DNA of 64,000 bases from positions 3,472,001 to 3,536,000 of the forward strand of contig NC_089441.1 of assembly GCF_026210795.1 (NCBI RefSeq), read 5' to 3'. This DNA is from Rhizophagus irregularis (taxonomy: Eukaryota > Glomeromycota > Glomeromycetes > Glomerales > Glomeraceae). Every line of letters starts with the position of its first letter. The first letter of the stretch is position 1. Shown in pieces: positions 1 through 11,478 of this stretch. A model generated the notes under the pieces. The model was not told the origin of the DNA. It ran no database searches and saw only the letters and a program-made list of their open reading frames with translations. Position numbers and translations under genes: made by a program.

Positions 1-220
1 AATGGCTCAAATCTAATTACTGGATCACAAGATAATTAATTGTAAAATATTTCTCTGGTATTATACAATTCTATGAAATTTTTCAAGAGGGATACTATGC
101 ATGAGGAGTATTATGACCTGCAATATATGGTAAGTATATTTTAATAAAATATAAAGTAAAATAAAAATTTATATAGTCTTAATGTTTATAAAAATATAAT
201 AAAAATATCATATAAAAAAT

Positions 221-416
221 GGTATCATAATATATACATGCTATCCAAATTATTTTGGGATGCCATAATTATAATTTGGGATGCCGTAATTTATTTAGTT
301 TATATATAATTTACTATGTAAAGTGCTAAAATAATTTGGGATGTCATAATTGAATTTGGGATTTTACTTATAATTACGGCAGCCCAAAATAATTTGGGTG
401 GCATGTATATCATAAT
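221..416. mobile_element. Short foldback MITE with ~40-bp inverted repeats
   Basis: The left arm (about 223-273) and right arm (about 369-412) are imperfect inverted complements sharing the core CCAAATTATTTTGGG and the flank ATATACATG. Between them the phrase ATTTGGGATG recurs twice more. There is no coding sequence. The size (~190 bp) and the terminal inverted repeats fit a non-autonomous DNA transposon. The target-site duplication is not clear, so the superfamily is left open. Confidence 0.6.
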
Positions 417-471
417 AGATATTTTCAAATAATAAAAATCATTATTTTATATCAGAGGTTGTATTACCATC

Positions 472-800
472 TTTAAATGCAAATATATCAAGATTTACTG
501 ATCCATTTTCTATAATTTTAGGCCTGTTGGAAAGCCCTTGTTCTAGACTTTATAAGTGAAAAAAGAACTCGCCGATTGAATCATTAGATCTGAAAATATT
601 TATGTTTAAAGTTGAGGTACGAATTTTTAATATGCTTAAATGTAAATATCTTGGGATCCACTAATCCATTTTTTATAAATTTAGGCTCTTTGGAAAGCCC
701 TTGATCTGGTCTATATAAACGAAAAAAGAGCTTGCCAATTGGATTATTAGATCTGAAGATATTTACGTTTAAAGTTAAGATAAAAATTTTTAATATATAT
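472..800. repeat. Tandem duplication of a ~163-bp unit
   Basis: Unit 1 (about 472-634) and unit 2 (about 635-800) align end to end. Both hold GGAAAGCCCTTG, then GAAAAAAGA, then ATTAGATCTGAA and a TTTAAAGTT close. The copies differ by scattered substitutions, so the duplication is not recent. There is no open reading frame; function is unknown. Confidence 0.75.
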
Positions 801-1042
801 AGTAAGTGCTAAGAATTATATTAATTTAAAAGAAATATTTACCAAATTATATAATAATATTAAATAAAAATTTTTTTAATACTCATCCCCAATTTACTGT
901 ATATTATATAGTATTTTGTATAATAAAAATGTAATAAAATCAATATTTTAATTAAAGGTAAAAAATCAGCCCATATGCTGAAGTAAATGCATGCACTGTT
1001 AAAATAGAAATGTGGCGCAGTAATTTTATGTAGATCAATTTT

Positions 1043-1310
1043 GTGGATCATTTCATAAATCCCTTGATTTTTTCGATTTTCTTGATTTTCTTGATTTTCT
1101 TGATTTATTTGATAAATCTGATAAATCTAATAAATTTGATATATTTGATTTATCTTATTTATTAATTTTATTAATTTTATTTGTTATATTTTATTTATTT
1201 GATATATTTATTTTATTTTATTTATTTATTTTATTTTATTTATTTTATTTATTTATTATATTTGTTTTATTTATTTTATCAAATATTCTTGATTTTTATT
1301 TTATTATAAA
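1043..1310. repeat. Low-complexity TTGATTTTC / TTTATTT repeat tract
   Basis: The tract runs from repeated CTTGATTTT units through ATAAATCTGATAAATCT-like steps into degenerate TTTATTTTATT. It looks like a decayed microsatellite with no coding signal. The following 1311-1608 stretch is unique, AT-rich sequence in which I see no gene; its 3' part, with AATAAAAACC near 1490, could be the end of an old LTR, but no partner LTR is visible. Confidence 0.7.
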
Positions 1311-1608
1311 TAGTGATAGGATTTTACCAAGTAGAGGGAGGTCAGTTAGTTAGTTAAGAATCGTATTGTAGTTTTTGAGTTATACGAAAAGAGTATTATT
1401 CCCAGTAGTATAATTCAAGATAGTTAATTTCGCAACTAAGAAATTATCTATATTTTTGTTGTATTCAAAATCTTACATTATTTTAATAAAAACCTATTTT
1501 CTTTAATTGAACATCCAACGTTATTTTACGTGATTATTTGTGATCAACTTAAGACTCTCCTATTAAGTTAAACTCCAGTTAACCTGTTAAAGCGTTAAAG
1601 TTTTTCAG

Positions 1609-3900
1609 TTGACTTTAATCGTTAACAGGATAACAGCACCATCTACATCTCAAATCATTCCAGTTAAAGCAGATGATAATGATCTCATGGATCTTAAGGA
1701 GAAAGATTTCTGTGGTAGTAAGGTAGTGATCACAAGTATATCATCTGCATTCCAATCTAAGCCAGCTTATAATTATTCCTATTTTCACAACAAAATATTG
1801 GATCAATATCCTAATCTATATAGAGAATGTAGTTGTGAAAATTTTGATTATTATGGGATTACTGATAAGACATCATGTAGGAACTATATCTGCCTATTAT
1901 GCAAATTAAATCATGATGATGAAGAAATAGAAGGTAGGTATAAAGCAGAATCTTACTTTATTAAATGTGAATAGCGTAAATTGAGATAGTTGCGTAGTCT
2001 CATTACTTTACAATAAATAGTCTAGAAATTTTAATCTTTTTTTTTGAATGAATAGGTCTATATAAGAAAAAAGGAATTTAAATTGTTTGCAGTCATATAA
2101 AAAGGAAGATGACTGAGTCTATTAAAATACTAACTGCTAATTATCTGGATTGGCATGCCAAATTAACTGGATTACCAAGTATTTTGACAGACAAGATTCG
2201 TTCCAAATTATACAAAGATATAAAAAAAGAAACTGGAAATTAGTCATGGCAATTATCAGAAGTGCATGTATCAGAAGCTAGTCTTCTCATAAATTTGAAG
2301 CCAGAAAATAAAGCAACCTATTTATCTTCTTCTAAGCAATGTGAAGAAAAAGGGCTTATTACCTTCGATGCCAGACCCGACCCAGAATTAATTATCAAAT
2401 CCGTTTTAGAACATTTCACATACTTGAAGTTTCAGAAGGATTGATAATTATAATTTTGCATTATCTTAGCCGTGGAGTTCAACATGCCCTATTTGTGATG
2501 GAAAACATGGGAATTATGAATTATATGGCTTATGGTACCATAAAAATGGGAACCAGTTCTCTTATGATCCTGAGCTAGCAAAATTGTATTCTCAAGATGA
2601 GTTGGAATATTGTCTTACCTGCAATACTTCAAGCAATAAACAAGTTCACAATTGTAATTATAGCATAAGTGATCATGTAAGATTGATCAGCTTAAATGCG
2701 CAGTACAGTATCGGTAAAATTCTTGCCGAAGAATAGGTGCTATGTGACGTAAGATTTACATATATATTTCGCATTATTTCCCTATCAGTAAAACAATATT
2801 CGAATATGGATATTTTTTGACTATCAATCCTTATTTAATTTGGGATATCTATATTAATCCTGAAGCCATCTTAACAAATGACGAAATGCATTGCGTAATT
2901 GCTGGTGAAAATCTGGGAACTGTTTTCTGCGAAATTTATATGATATAAAAACAAGCTGGTAAAAGGTCTATTACTAAGTTTAATCCTGCACTGAGGCAGT
3001 ATAGATAAATCACATATCGAAACTCTTGCAATAAATATCATTAGCAAAGCTAACAGCTCCCCCTCTTCCGGTGAGAACACTAATATCCCAAAAGTACCTT
3101 AGCTTTGTGTGGACACATCTTTTACCAACAATGTCTTAAAAAGAATCTGGTGGATGGTGAATCGAGTTGCCCTTATGATAGTTGTAATAAAGATATCGAA
3201 ACTTTTCTCTCTCCAGATCTTTTTAATGGAACATCATCCATGACAGCCCTCATGAATGTTGATATCAATGATGAAGCGCTTACAGAAGAATCTGGGTTAC
3301 CAAATAACTCTAGAGACATTGCGCCAGAAGAGCAAAGTGTTGCTTATGTCTCATCTAAGTCTACAGGTGACCACACATCGAGTACCACGCAGAAGAAACG
3401 TTCTAGAAAAGATAGTAATGAATCATTCGCATCTACTTCCAGTAAAAAAATAAAGAAGACTGTTGATCGGGATATTAAAGAATTGTCTACCGCTGATCCT
3501 GGAAATGAAGAAATCTTGCTAACCAAACCCACCCCTAGACCGAACAGTGACTCAAATATTTTCCTCAACCTATATAATAAAATTATCGATGGTGAAACAA
3601 GCTTAAAGATAACGCAAGAGTTCTTTGCTATTATTTTGATTTTGGAGTAGCATTGAAGGAACGGTATGATCATTATAGATCATTAAATCATGGTGATTTG
3701 GCATCTCTCTCTAGTTGCCAAAGATGAAGCTCTTCGAAAAAGAACTGAAAGAGCTCGAAAAGTCTATGGTCTTTTTAGTAGCATTGATGTGAATGCAGAC
3801 AAAGGTAGGGCAATAATAAAATGAGTTAAAACTTTTTCACTATCAACTATTACGGGTTTTTCTTGGGATGACATTAAATATATAATTGTTAAAATGCTTC
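1609..3900 (+). pseudogene. Broken multi-domain gene with CPxC and RING-like cysteine modules
   Basis: Several plus-strand pieces in different frames read like one decayed gene. Piece 1609-1974 has a Cys-rich segment (CSCENFDYYGI ... CLLCKLNHDDEE) ending GRYKAESYFIKCE. Piece 2109-2444 continues it after a stop. Piece 2470-2735 holds STCPICDGKHGNYELYG and a later CLTC. Piece 3100-3650 starts with LCGHIFYQQCLKKN ... SCPYDSC, the second half of a RING-type zinc-binding pattern, followed by a Ser/Lys-rich linker containing a KKRSRK cluster. A last piece (3720-3900) reads RTERARKVYGLFSSID. Frameshifts and stops separate the pieces, so no intact product is predicted. The arrangement resembles lineage-expanded RING-like proteins I associate with Rhizophagus; that link is from memory and function is unknown. 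Confidence 0.5.
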
Positions 3901-3909
3901 GTAGATAGA

Positions 3910-4658
3910 TAAGATTGTATTAATAAAGAATCTGTAAAGATTTTCCGTCAAGTTGTGTTTGAATGATTTTCACAATGCGAAATTATTTTTTGAATATATA
4001 AAAAAATTGCAACTAGCACTAATTTATAAATTTTATTCATTAGTTTTAATTTTACATTATCTATGTTTTGGTATAATAAGAAAAGAAAAGCAAGATTGAG
4101 ATTATAATTATGAAATGTATGTTTGTGAGAAGTTACTTATATACTAGATATAAAGTTGTTATAAAAAATATCTAAAAATTCTACATATTTATCATGATTA
4201 TCAAAAAATACAATTGCTTTGAATAACCGACTTCTGATATGTCAAAGCATCAGATGATGCCATTGGGGTAAAACTAATACATATAAACAAGAGGACTTAT
4301 AAACTAAATTATTAGGTTGAATGGACGGATTTAAATTCAATTTACCAGCAGCAAATTTTCTGATGTTAACTTCCAAATTTCTCTTGATGTAAAAGTCTAA
4401 GAGATCAAGAGCTCTTAGGCTGTTGAGTATTTTGGTTAAGAATATTGACTGTGACAGAAATTCTGTTTGATTTTGTTTTTTTACTACTACATTTATCGTT
4501 CTTATGTAGTGGTAATTGATTGTCTTCTGGTTTTGGAAGCAGGAGACGGGCATTCCTTTTTGGTCTTCTGATTGTTGTGGGATAATAAATCCTATACTTA
4601 TTTCCAATTTTTTGTTTACCTCTATTGACAGAACTTCATTCTCCGATTTCTTAGAAAG
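3910..4658. other. Intergenic, no confident gene
   Basis: This AT-rich stretch lies downstream of the small minus-strand gene at 4659-5033. An open frame on the minus strand (4242-4607) has ordinary amino-acid composition but no recognised domain and could be readthrough of the gene's 3' flank; it is not called. Confidence 0.5.
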
Positions 4659-5033
4659 TTAAATTTTGTGTGAGATCGGCTTTATTAAATCGGGTAGTAT
4701 ATTAATAGACTTATTACCAATTGATCCTTGTCTAGTAACTCCATCAGCTGATCCAGAGTTAGCAGAGTCAGTACCATTTTTACAAGCTTCATTTTTCTTG
4801 TACTCGAGGTATGCTAGAAGTTTAACAGATAAAGTTTAAAATTCGAGACTTTTCAAATGTTCTAATTAATTATAAATACCTAATATTTCTTCGTCCTCTT
4901 CAAAAGGTTCTCCGGCTTCTTCCCACTCTTTTAATGCAGTTAAACTTAAATCTTTCCTGAAAGATTCTCTCATTCCAGGCTCTTCTAGTAATTCTAAGGC
5001 CTTTTGGTGTCGTAAAGCTCGTAGTTCATCCAT
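4659..5033 (-). CDS. Small two-exon acidic/helical protein, unknown function (102 aa)
   Basis: Exon 1 is 5033-4880 and exon 2 is 4813-4659, with a 66-bp GT-AG intron (4814-4879). The spliced frame is 103 codons including TAA. The N-terminal half (MDELRALRHQKALELLEEPG ... LKEWEEAGEPFEEDEE) is strongly helical and acidic and continues across the junction into LAYLEYKKNEACKNG; the C-terminal third is Ser/Gly/Asn-rich and ends PISHKI. No domain is recognised and there is no signal peptide or membrane segment. The in-frame junction with good splice signals argues for a real gene, but a relic of a longer reading frame is possible because open sequence continues downstream. The start is the first in-frame ATG. 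Confidence 0.55.
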
Positions 5034-5644
5034 ATTGACTAGTTTTTTTCGCGTTGAAAATCAAATAAATCAAATGAGTCATTTTATATTATATTTTTTT
5101 GTGTAACTTATGTAATCATTACCGTACATCATAAATCATTTATCATGTGAAGTACTCTAAACCCGATCACCTGAAATGCGCAGTAGTATGCCGATTTTCT
5201 ATATATCATACGCAGTAATACGTATTTACTGACTGTATTTACTATACTGCACGGTCTATAATATTCCTTAATATTAGTATTTTCATATTATAAGATTCAG
5301 GTATTTTATTAGATATGAAATTTTTACTTTAAATCTAGTATTTCGCACAAATTGATTTATGACATGGTATGACCCTAATTGCTCCTGAATAATAAAACCG
5401 TATTTGCAAATATCTTTTAATCTAGCAGTCTGATTTTGATAATCTTTTTTTATTTGATCAGGGTAACGAGACCTATCAGCTATCGATTAAAAAAAAATCA
5501 TTAAAATTAGATCACTAGATCTTGAAATAATAATTTTTGGAGGTTGAATTGAGTCCGAATTGAGTTCAAATCAAATCAAATTTCAGAGAAGAAATTTGAT
5601 TTATGCGGAACACTAAATTAAATCAGTACTTCTAGAATTTTAAA
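5034..5644. other. Intergenic, AT-rich, nothing recognised
   Basis: There is no open frame, tRNA or inverted repeat of note. The 5' part would hold the promoter of the small minus-strand gene. The 3' border is the TA target duplication of the next transposon. Confidence 0.5.
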
Positions 5645-5646
5645 TA

Positions 5647-6590
5647 TGGTCCAGTGCAAAAAGATTTGTACATCAAAATAAATGTCAATAGGAAATTTTT
5701 TTTCATTTTTTTTTATATAAATCTTATTAGTATATATTCGGAAATATTATAATATTATTATTATACCAAATTGTGCATCACCATCAGATTCACTATAATT
5801 ATTAAATTCTTTATTAATTAATTGGATATTTTCATTAGCCTCAATATATACTAAAATATGCCTTGGTATTTTAAACACTTTTTTCTAAAATTCATTATAA
5901 TCTTTACTAAGTTGACTTCATTTTTTAATGCATTTAAAAGTATATTTCAAACAGGCAATAATTTAGGATCTTACAATTTCACCTTTTACAACTGCTTAAA
6001 CACCTTCAATTGGCTGTAGTTCATAATAATAGGTGACATATAAAAACTTCATGATCATATTGTTTTGCTATTTTAATGCAAGAAAATAGTACCATTTTCT
6101 TGTGCATTTAAATCAGCTCCAATAGTTCTAGTTTTCGTAATTCATTTGAAAAACAATATTGACTTCCAGTTTTTCATGCTTGAAGTTGGATTAGGCCATC
6201 CAAAGTGTTTTATGTGGTGTAAATGTGCAATCACTGTACTTATTCCAGTCTAATGTAATGCTTCCAACTGTACCCTTGATACAATTAATGTTTCAGAAAC
6301 TTACTTGCGTAATTTAAGTTCCAGATGACTTTATTTTGTAAAATTAGCCTTTAGAAGATAATTATGCATACTTTATTATCATTAGTTTTTCATTGTCTGT
6401 TAGTGGTATGCCACTTCATTTTAAGGAAGAAGGAAGTATCATACAATAAAAAAAATTTTTATCAGCAAATTCAGGCAATTATTTACTAATAAATATGTAA
6501 ATCTCAGCCCGTTATGTTTAGTTTTACAAAATTTTCTTTGGCGTAAATCTTGTCCTTTTTTAGTGATGTACAAATCTTTTTGCACCAGAC
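5647..6590 (-). mobile_element. Decayed Tc1/mariner-like (ITm) DNA transposon
   Basis: The termini are inverted repeats sharing GTGCAAAAAGATTTGTACAT (left about 5650-5676, right about 6562-6590) and flanked by TA on both sides (5645-5646 and 6591-6592), the classical Tc1/mariner target duplication. The interior reads on the minus strand as a shattered transposase. The clearest remnant is ELQPIEGV followed by a stop and AVVKGEIVR, which matches the xLNPIExxWxxxK context of the last catalytic acidic residue in DDE transposases of this group. Many stops are present and it cannot be active. Length is 944 bp. Confidence 0.8.
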
Positions 6591-6592
6591 TA

Positions 6593-7262
6593 TATCACTA
6601 AAATAACTCATATTGGTAATTTTAAGTCTAATAATTTAAGTCTAATATTTTTATAGAATACAATTCAATATATAAGTTTTATATAAAAAAAAAAGTTAAT
6701 TAGAATATCAATTTTAATAAATACAAGTTGAGTATACTAATATATCTTTTAGTAGTATTTCAATCTGTATTCAAATTAAACTGAATATTTTTTTTTCAGA
6801 TATCTGGATTTGCAGTTTTTATTTAAATTATAATTTAAATAAAAAAAATATCTGATTTAAATTAGAATTTGAATAAATTTTTATTTGTTTTTTTTAGCAT
6901 AGTATTATAATTTATATAATTAAAATTTACAAATTATTTATAGAAATAAATATATAATTTTATTAAAGTGTGATCATTATAGATAAAATTTTAAATATTA
7001 AAAAGTAAAAACATTGAAAATACTCGCATCATATATTGACCAACTGAAGTTTAAAATAAATAAAAAATTATTTTTCATATTTATATTATTTTTAAATGAA
7101 AAATATTTTTTTAGTGTAGTACTTTTATATATATTTTACTTTTAATATTTTTAAATAATTTATAAATACATTGTGGTTAAAAAAAAAAAATGAAAATTAT
7201 TCAAAATCAAATTACAAAAAATTAAGATATTATAAAATGGAAAAAATATTTTTACACAAATA
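6593..7262. other. AT-rich non-coding stretch
   Basis: Extremely AT-rich sequence with homopolymer runs and no coding signal on either strand. Confidence 0.6.
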
Positions 7263-7424
7263 TATGGGGTCTTTACAATAGAAAGATACAAAACTCAAAA
7301 AATATCAAAAATTAAATTAATATTAAATTTGCATTTATTTTAGTAAAAAAAATATAATTAGCATATAAAGTAAAATTAAATTTTTTTTTGAGTTTCGTAC
7401 CTTTCTATTGCAAAGACTCCATAT
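7263..7424. mobile_element. 162-bp MITE with ~40-bp inverted repeats
   Basis: The left end (TATGGGGTCTTTACAATAGA onward) and right end (revcomp TATGGAGTCTTTGCAATAGA) are inverted complements for about 40 bp, extending through AAACTCAAAAA. The centre is AT-rich without coding potential. It fits a Tc1/mariner-type MITE, though the flanking TA duplication is blurred by the AT-rich context. Confidence 0.7.
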
Positions 7425-8206
7425 GATAATATATCTTCTTTTTGGTAATTTTCTCATATTAAATATATTGATTATTTCTTATTATATAACATTGTTAAGT
7501 TTTTTGATTTTTGAATAAATATCACATAAACTTTATATATATATTATAAAGCTTTTAAAAGATATATATTATATGTATTTTGCTTATTCTATGATTTTAC
7601 TTAAAGATCAAAGTATGATTTAGAGTGGTGTTTTTGGTTTTTATATATGAAATATTATAAAAGATGCATTGCAAATTTGCAATGCACCTACATATAAAAT
7701 TTAAATCCTTATAAAATTTATATAATTATAACAACTTTTTTTTAAAAATTAAAATCTTAGTATAAATATAATTTGATTTAAATAATTCTTTGATTTTTTT
7801 AAAAAAAAATGAATCTTATTTTAAAAATTGTCTTACTAACTCAACACATTTATCTGTAGTAATATTTAACTGTATATAAAAATATTTTATTAATTTAAAA
7901 TTTTATAATTAGTTAATTTATAAAGAAATATTAAACAATAATTTGAAATAATACTGAAATAATATGAAATTACTTTAAATAAAAATGTTAAATAAAATTA
8001 GAATTATGAAATTTTACAGTCTTAGATAATTTTAGCTAAATTTGTAATTCTAGTTAAATTAATATTATATAATACTAGAAAAATAGTTTAGTTATTGGCT
8101 AATTATAGTGGTATAAAAAATTTTTAATATTACACAGATTTGTAATTCATTAATTCTGGCTGGTATTATAAATTCTGGCCAAAATTATTGCTGCTGTCCA
8201 TGAGTA
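7425..8206. other. AT-rich spacer with a 22-nt perfect palindrome
   Basis: No genes are seen. A perfect palindrome, TGCATTGCAAATTTGCAATG plus CA, lies at 7665-7686 and stands out as the only GC-containing island in this stretch. A GGCC-containing motif (TTCTGGCCAAAAT) sits at about 8173-8185 and has relatives at about 8416, 42400 and 62980. Confidence 0.5.
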
Positions 8207-8235
8207 CAGTGTGTAACACCATAAGACATCCAATA

Positions 8236-9820
8236 AAATTGATGATTTTCAAATATTAATAAAAAATATTGAGATGATATTACTAAACTCTATTCAACTA
8301 CGCTGAGATAATTAAAATCGAACTATTATATCAAAAGTTATAGGCTTTTAAAATATGGAATTTTACTATATCTGGTTCCAATTTGACCCTTATAAATTTG
8401 GCCTGCATTATAATATTTTGGCCAAATCGTAAATATGTAATATAATGAATTTTATATGAAATATCGTATAGTACGTTGAGATCCCTCTATTCCCTCTGTC
8501 ATCAATTTACAGAGTTGCCACATTGAACGGGCATTCTCATGGTCGAACGAACGAATAAACGAACAAATGAACAATTAAACGAACAAGCAAATAATCAACG
8601 GCATAATTAACAAACAACATACAACAACATATAACAACAACATTCTTGGTTCACAACATAAATAGCGTTAGTAATATAAAACGTCGAACGATATAAAATA
8701 AATTTAACTTCTCTGAATTTTCTCCAAATTATATCCACTTTTACCTTTAATTTTAAACTTCGATAGCTCTCGCTACGAATTATTACTTTTCAAAAGTGTA
8801 TATTTAATTCATCTTAAAATTTTCATTTTATTCAATTAAAATTAATTAAGCAAACATTAATTAAAGTTTAGGGCGAACCTATTACCTTTAATTAATATTA
8901 AACTTTACTAACAAATAATTAAATGAAACTTATATTTTTATTGTGGATGTGCGATCTCTCTGAGATATGGAATTACTTTGAATTCCGCTCTCTATTTAAA
9001 CAAATTTTATGCTACTTTCTATTCTAATATGTGCTATCTATATACTATCTTTTATGTTCTTTTTACATATTATCTTTGAACTATCTTTCTAATATGCTAT
9101 CTATATTTTAAATACGCTATCTTTTAATATGCTATCATTTTAATATGCCATTTTAATATGCTATCTTTAATATGCTTTTATATTATCTTTTTAATACACT
9201 ATCTTTCAATATATTTCTATTTTTAATATGTTATAATCCATCTTTTATATTCCATCTTTTATGTTATCTTTTTATATTATCTTTTTATATTATCTTTTAC
9301 ATTATCTTTTACATTATCTTTTATAATATCTTTTATATTATCTTTTATATTATCTTTTATATTATCTTTTCATATTATCTTTTTATATTATCTTTTACAT
9401 TATCTTTTATAATATCTTTTATATTATTGTTTTTATGTATTTTCATTATGCGTGTTCCTTTAGTCCGCTATTCCTCCATTTTATATGATTTATCTTTTGT
9501 GGCTTATAATTATTCTTTCTAATTGTTCTTATTGTTAAAGATTGCTAGGCTGCAATTGATTGACTCTAATTATTCTATTGGTTCTTTGTTAATCATTTGA
9601 TAAATATTACATCATGTAGATCATTACTCTGCCTAAATGTTTATCCTTTTCGGCTAATCATTTATCCATCTACGCCAATTCATAATTAATTTGTTCGTTC
9701 TTAATATTTGGCAATTATATTTGGTGATTGAATTTTATCATCTTTTCATGCTTGATATTTGGCCGTTTACAACATAATAAACTAATAATACATGAAGATC
9801 TGACAATTTGTAATCAAAAA
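8236..9820. other. 5' region of the outer transposon, non-coding, with TATCTTTT repeats
   Basis: This holds AACGAACAAATGAAC-like repeats (8540-8590) and, at about 9037-9435, a long tract of TATTATCTTTT and TGCTATCTTT units. An open frame across the tract is purely repeat-driven (Ile/Phe/Tyr-rich) and not a gene. The 1.6-kb length is unusual for a transposon 5' end, so an older insertion may be buried here, but I could not define borders. Confidence 0.5.
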
Positions 9821-11478
9821 TGCCAAGAGTAAAAAAAAAGTTTTACATTTGCGAAAAATAGCAAAAATTTCTGCAAAAGTAAAGCAACAAAAGGTATAAA
9901 TAAATGAAAAAATCATATTCTTTATCTTCATAATTTTAATCTTTTTTTTTAGTTTTTTGAAAATCTAGATGATAAAAAAAAATATAATTCCTCTGATAAT
10001 GAAGAAGGATTTGAGTGGGAAGATGGATACTTTAATAAAAAAAGTTTATTTCAAATTCTAGTTGATAATATAAAAAATTTAAAACCATCTAAACGTCTAC
10101 TTACATATCATGGAAATTCTGATAGAACAAAAAGAAGGAAAAGGAAGTCTATACATGAAGCTATTAAGGCTAATGGTCAAACATTAGATAAATTTTTTAT
10201 ATTGAATAAGAATGATGATGAAAGAGAAGAAGGAAATGGTGATGATGAAAGAGAAGGGAATGGTGATGATAAAAAAGAAAAAGGGAGTGATGAGTTAAAC
10301 AATCAATTATTAGATGAATATATCTTAAAAATTGAGAATAAACTTAAAACTAATAAAAAAATAACATCAGGTCAAAAGGTTCAATATAAAGCAGTTCAAT
10401 ACTTTTTTCAATTACAGAAATCTGGTTATTGTAAATTGGAATCTGCTAGACAATTACTAAATTGTGGAGAATAGTTTTTAAAATGTGTTCAAACTTGGGC
10501 TAAATCATATGCATTATATGACAATATTCTACAAATTGGTCGTGGTAAATATCCAGGAAAAAGTCTAATTGATAATGAAGATATTTGGCTTAAAATTTTA
10601 TCATATTTACGAAAAGTAAAATATAATGTAATAATTCAAAGTTTTTGTGATTATGTGTTGTCAGAAATATTGCCATCCTTAGGAATTGAAACAAAAACAA
10701 CAATAAGGTAAAAAATCAAATATTTACCTTTAAGTTTTTGAATAATATTTAATTATTAACAATAACTTTAATTTTAAGTATTTGAACAGCAAATAGATGG
10801 TTGAAAAAAATGGGATTTGTTTATGATAGATATCAAAAAGAAATGTATGTAGATGGACATGAAAGACCAGATGTAGTTGAATACCGAAAACAATTTTTTG
10901 AAAGAATTAGCATGTAAGTTTATCTAAGAATAATAGATTTAAATAAATTTAATTAATTAATATAATTTATATAATATTATAATTTTATTTTAGGTATCAA
11001 AATCTAATGCCAACATTTGAGAGTAATAATCTTGAAAGATGAATTGATCCAATTTTAAATGAAAATGAAAAATTACATATACTTGTTATTCATGATGAAA
11101 CTATATTCCAATCAAATGATAGCCTAAAATCTGGATGGATGTCAAATGAAGAATAACCTTTACGTAAAAAGGGTCAGAGATGTTTAATTCATATTAGTGA
11201 TTTTTTAACAGATATTATTAGAAGATTAAAATTAAATAATGATCAAATAAAAGAAGTTGGGAATTCTATGTATCATGAAGTACGTGTAATGATTAATCCA
11301 GGTAAAAACAGGATCCTGCTTACTTATAATAAAGGTCACTGTAGAAAATTAGCCCTTTACTAATAGTTTTTACCTTACTTTTTTCTTAAATTTTATTGGT
11401 TAATTAGCTAAAAAGAAAAAAAATCATAACAATGTAACATAAAATTTCCTTTTATAATAGGATCTGCAAAGAATTTTA

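Noticed and set aside
1311-1608. Possible solo LTR
   Set aside because: AATAAA-like and terminal sequences are suggestive, but no matching second LTR, TG...CA border or target duplication is visible.
2871-3080. Minus-strand frame beginning MFSPEEGELLALLMIFIARV
   Set aside because: It lies opposite the better-supported plus-strand CPxC/RING pseudogene pieces and has no supporting features.
4242-4607. 121-residue minus-strand frame downstream of the small two-exon gene
   Set aside because: No recognised domain, no convincing acceptor linking it to the upstream gene, and the upstream gene already has a good stop; kept only as a possible relic.
9172-9522. 116-residue open frame on the plus strand
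   Set aside because: It is the translation of a TATTATCTTTT repeat (Ile/Phe/Tyr only) and has no start context or splice partner.
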